DNA of 64,000 bases from Bdellovibrio sp. BCCA (lineage in GTDB: Bacteria; Bdellovibrionota; Bdellovibrionia; Bdellovibrionales; Bdellovibrionaceae): positions 124,001 to 188,000 of the forward strand of contig NZ_JBBNAC010000001.1 of NCBI RefSeq assembly GCF_037996825.1, given 5' to 3'. The notes below the pieces were generated by a model. That model was not told the DNA's origin, ran no database searches, and worked only from the letters and a program-made list of their open reading frames with translations. Below, piece by piece: positions 61,368-64,000 of the stretch; the first letter of the stretch is position 1, and each line of letters opens with the position of its first letter. Both the position numbers and the translations under genes were made by a program.

Positions 61368-62399
61368 ATGAAATTGAATGTGCCTTTAGCAATGACGATT
61401 TTCACGTTGGCTCTCAGTGCTTGCTCAAACGGCGGCGGTGGTGGAGGCACTCCTGTCACTCCCATTACGCCGAACGCTCCAGCTCCGACGACAACGGTTC
61501 CTGATGTCCCTGGCGAATTTACTTATGAGTATAAATTCAACGGTTGCTCTACAGGAAAACACAAACTCTTATCTAAAAAAGAATTTTGTGATGCCCTTTT
61601 AAACGATACACTTAATAACGGTTGTGCTCGTGAACTTCGAATTGAAAATTACAATCGCAGTTGCACAACTCTTCAACCAGCCAACCCTGGAGCCTTACCA
61701 GCGGCCAGCACGGCTCGTTGTATCGTGAACGGAATGGATTTGAAAGATCGCACGTTCCTCGACAACATCAATCCTTTTAATCCACAAAGACGTCAAAGCT
61801 TCCGCGATATTTTCTGGGATGCTCATAGACAGCAGTCTTACAATATTCTTTTTTCTGCGGTCGATTCTTATGGCAAAGCGAGCTTCATCATGACGCCTTC
61901 CTCAGGAACTTATTCGGCTATGGGTCAAATTCAGTTGCAGCAGAAGAAAGGAATGGACACATTCTCTGTGACTTCTGGTTTGGGTTCGCAGATTCGCATG
62001 GTTGTGACGAACTACAATATGGAAAAGGAAGTCGAGACGGTGTGTCTTTCTGACAAGTCGTTCAAAAAACCGAAAGTCGACTTGAGTCGTGTGCGCTGTA
62101 CCTACCGCTTGGGTGACATGAGCGATCGCAACCCTTCCAAAGAAGAGATTTTTGCTTGGGATACTCGTCACGAAATTCAAAAAGAAATTTTCCGCAGTCG
62201 TCAGAGAGAATCCATTGTCGTTCGTCTGAAACCCGCTTCCCAAGGGCAAGAGGAGCGAGTGGAGATTGAAGCAATTGAGGTGGATTTAGATAAAACTTTG
62301 AAAGCGGAAAGTACTTTGAACGAAGGCCTGCAAGTTCGCTATCAAGGTCGTCAGTCCAGGACTGATCTTGTGGTCTCTTGTGCACCCGCGTCAAAATAA
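61368..62399 (+). CDS. lipoprotein of unknown function
   Basis: 343 residues. Lipobox ALSACSNGG (Cys20), then a Gly/Pro/Thr-rich linker (about 23-48), then a domain with about eight Cys (for example NGCSTGKHK, EFCDAL, NGCARE, RSCTTL) probably in disulphides. No family is recognised. It is divergent from the DUF2252 gene and upstream of mreB. Likely at the outer membrane. Confidence 0.75.
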   Translation: MKLNVPLAMTIFTLALSACSNGGGGGGTPVTPITPNAPAPTTTVPDVPGEFTYEYKFNGCSTGKHKLLSKKEFCDALLNDTLNNGCARELRIENYNRSCTTLQPANPGALPAASTARCIVNGMDLKDRTFLDNINPFNPQRRQSFRDIFWDAHRQQSYNILFSAVDSYGKASFIMTPSSGTYSAMGQIQLQQKKGMDTFSVTSGLGSQIRMVVTNYNMEKEVETVCLSDKSFKKPKVDLSRVRCTYRLGDMSDRNPSKEEIFAWDTRHEIQKEIFRSRQRESIVVRLKPASQGQEERVEIEAIEVDLDKTLKAESTLNEGLQVRYQGRQSRTDLVVSCAPASK

Positions 62400-62461
62400 C
62401 TGAAATTAGGTCTAAATATCTGCATTGACTCTGCTTTTCATCGCTCCTAGACTTGGAATGA

Positions 62462-63520
<1,059 letters not shown>

Positions 63521-63574
63521 TATTAAGAAGTTGCTTCCAATTTTTGAACAGCTTCTCTTGTAAAAAAGGTGTCA

Positions 63575-64000
63575 ATGACTGAGGCCGACGTACAATCTAT
63601 CGCTTTGTTTTTCTACTTTGCTTTGCTCGATGATCAAAAAGCGATAGAGGCTTCATCTCAGGCTCTGGCCCTTGGTCGAGCTCGCAAACAAAGAAATCCT
63701 GACTTAAAAAATTCTGTCGCAATTGTGGCTGCCACCAAATCAGTGTGGGACCGCTACAAAGCGCGTGTAGCTCGCGGTCGTCCGAACACATCTGTTGAAT
63801 CCGGTTGGTTGATTCCCGAAGGCTTAGATCTAGGCCCTTGGCGCGAATTTCAGAAATCGGCTTCCGAGGACGAGCTTTTAACTGTGATCTGGTCTAAAAT
63901 TTTAAGAATTGAAGATGATGATATTTCAGAAGGCTTGGGGATTACTCAAGGTACGATTCGCTATCGTTTAGGAAGAGCGCTTCGTAAATTGGGAAGCATG
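63575..64000 (+). CDS. protein with sigma-region-4-like HTH, cut by window edge
   Basis: 142 codons are open from the ATG at 63575 (AAGG upstream) to the window end with no stop. The first 90 residues are helical with EASSQALALGRARKQRN. Then DISEGLGITQGTIRYRLGRA resembles the helix-turn-helix of sigma region 4 (I-x-x-x-L-x-x-x-x-G-T-x-x-x-R-x-x-R-A). So it may be a diverged sigma-like or DNA-binding protein. No other name can be given. It follows mreB by about 55 bases on the same strand. Confidence 0.6.
   Translation, partial: MTEADVQSIALFFYFALLDDQKAIEASSQALALGRARKQRNPDLKNSVAIVAATKSVWDRYKARVARGRPNTSVESGWLIPEGLDLGPWREFQKSASEDELLTVIWSKILRIEDDDISEGLGITQGTIRYRLGRALRKLGSM

Overview
The window reads as one continuous chromosomal stretch of a Gram-negative, motile, mid-GC bacterium, most likely a Bdellovibrio-like predatory bacterium (Bdellovibrionota). 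The evidence is the mix of genes: BamD, a Tol system, MotA/MotB, MreB, a SUF-type FeS operon led by an Rrf2 regulator, many exported orphan proteins and lipoproteins, and a 941-residue secretory orphan. The lineage assignment is inference from gene content; there is no rRNA or tRNA here to test it. The window is dense, with almost no gene-free stretch above 300 bases, and I see no CRISPR array or prophage.

Layout: 1-1895 (minus) holds a cut TPR protein, bamD and a TPR/SH3 membrane protein. 2035-8386 (plus) is a tight catabolic operon for arginine by the succinyl route (class III aminotransferase, M20 deacylase, astA, astD), with mltG attached to its end. 8466-17962 holds a hybrid histidine kinase, lysC, a nitroreductase, a DusB-type dihydrouridine synthase, bipA/typA and a two-gene ABC exporter. 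17964-20758 (minus) is a coupled envelope cluster: PAP2 phosphatase, SDR epimerase, MtgA and a DUF523 protein. 20851-22361 is a motAB pair.

22452-28501 (minus) is the least familiar region: four exported proteins of 234, 941, 604 (DUF4105/Lnb-like) and 158 (DUF3015) residues. 28613-31819 holds thioredoxin, a DUF4430-like protein, a low-GC patch with two small two-helix membrane ORFs, and an IS3-family element whose right end supplies the stop codon of the neighbouring gene. 31998-39329 (minus) runs from an exported degenerate GDPD-like protein through tolQ-tolR-tolA-tolB to a GlnE-like adenylyltransferase and an exported cyclophilin; no pal gene is present. 39533-45252 is rrf2-sufB-sufC-sufD-sufS-nfu. 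45364-48704 holds small orphans and a large metalloprotease lipoprotein. 49376-54958 is xseA-xseB-ispA-tlyA, a patatin-like lipoprotein lacking its catalytic serine, and pepP. 54996-64000 holds exported orphans (one with a lysozyme-like signature), a HAD phosphatase, a GNAT-like protein, glpD, an exported DUF2252 protein, a lipoprotein, mreB and a cut gene with a sigma-region-4-like helix-turn-helix.

Regulatory signals: clear intrinsic terminators lie near 22396, 31950, 45281 and 54969. Two GGTACC-rich palindromic repeats occur at 12534 and 22362. A GTC-N9-GAC inverted repeat recurs upstream of four exported-protein genes, which suggests a shared regulator. The strongest leads for novelty are this palindrome family, the exported cluster 22452-28501, the two apparent pseudoenzymes (patatin-like and GDPD-like), the IS junction, and the AST operon variant with an M20 enzyme in place of AstE.
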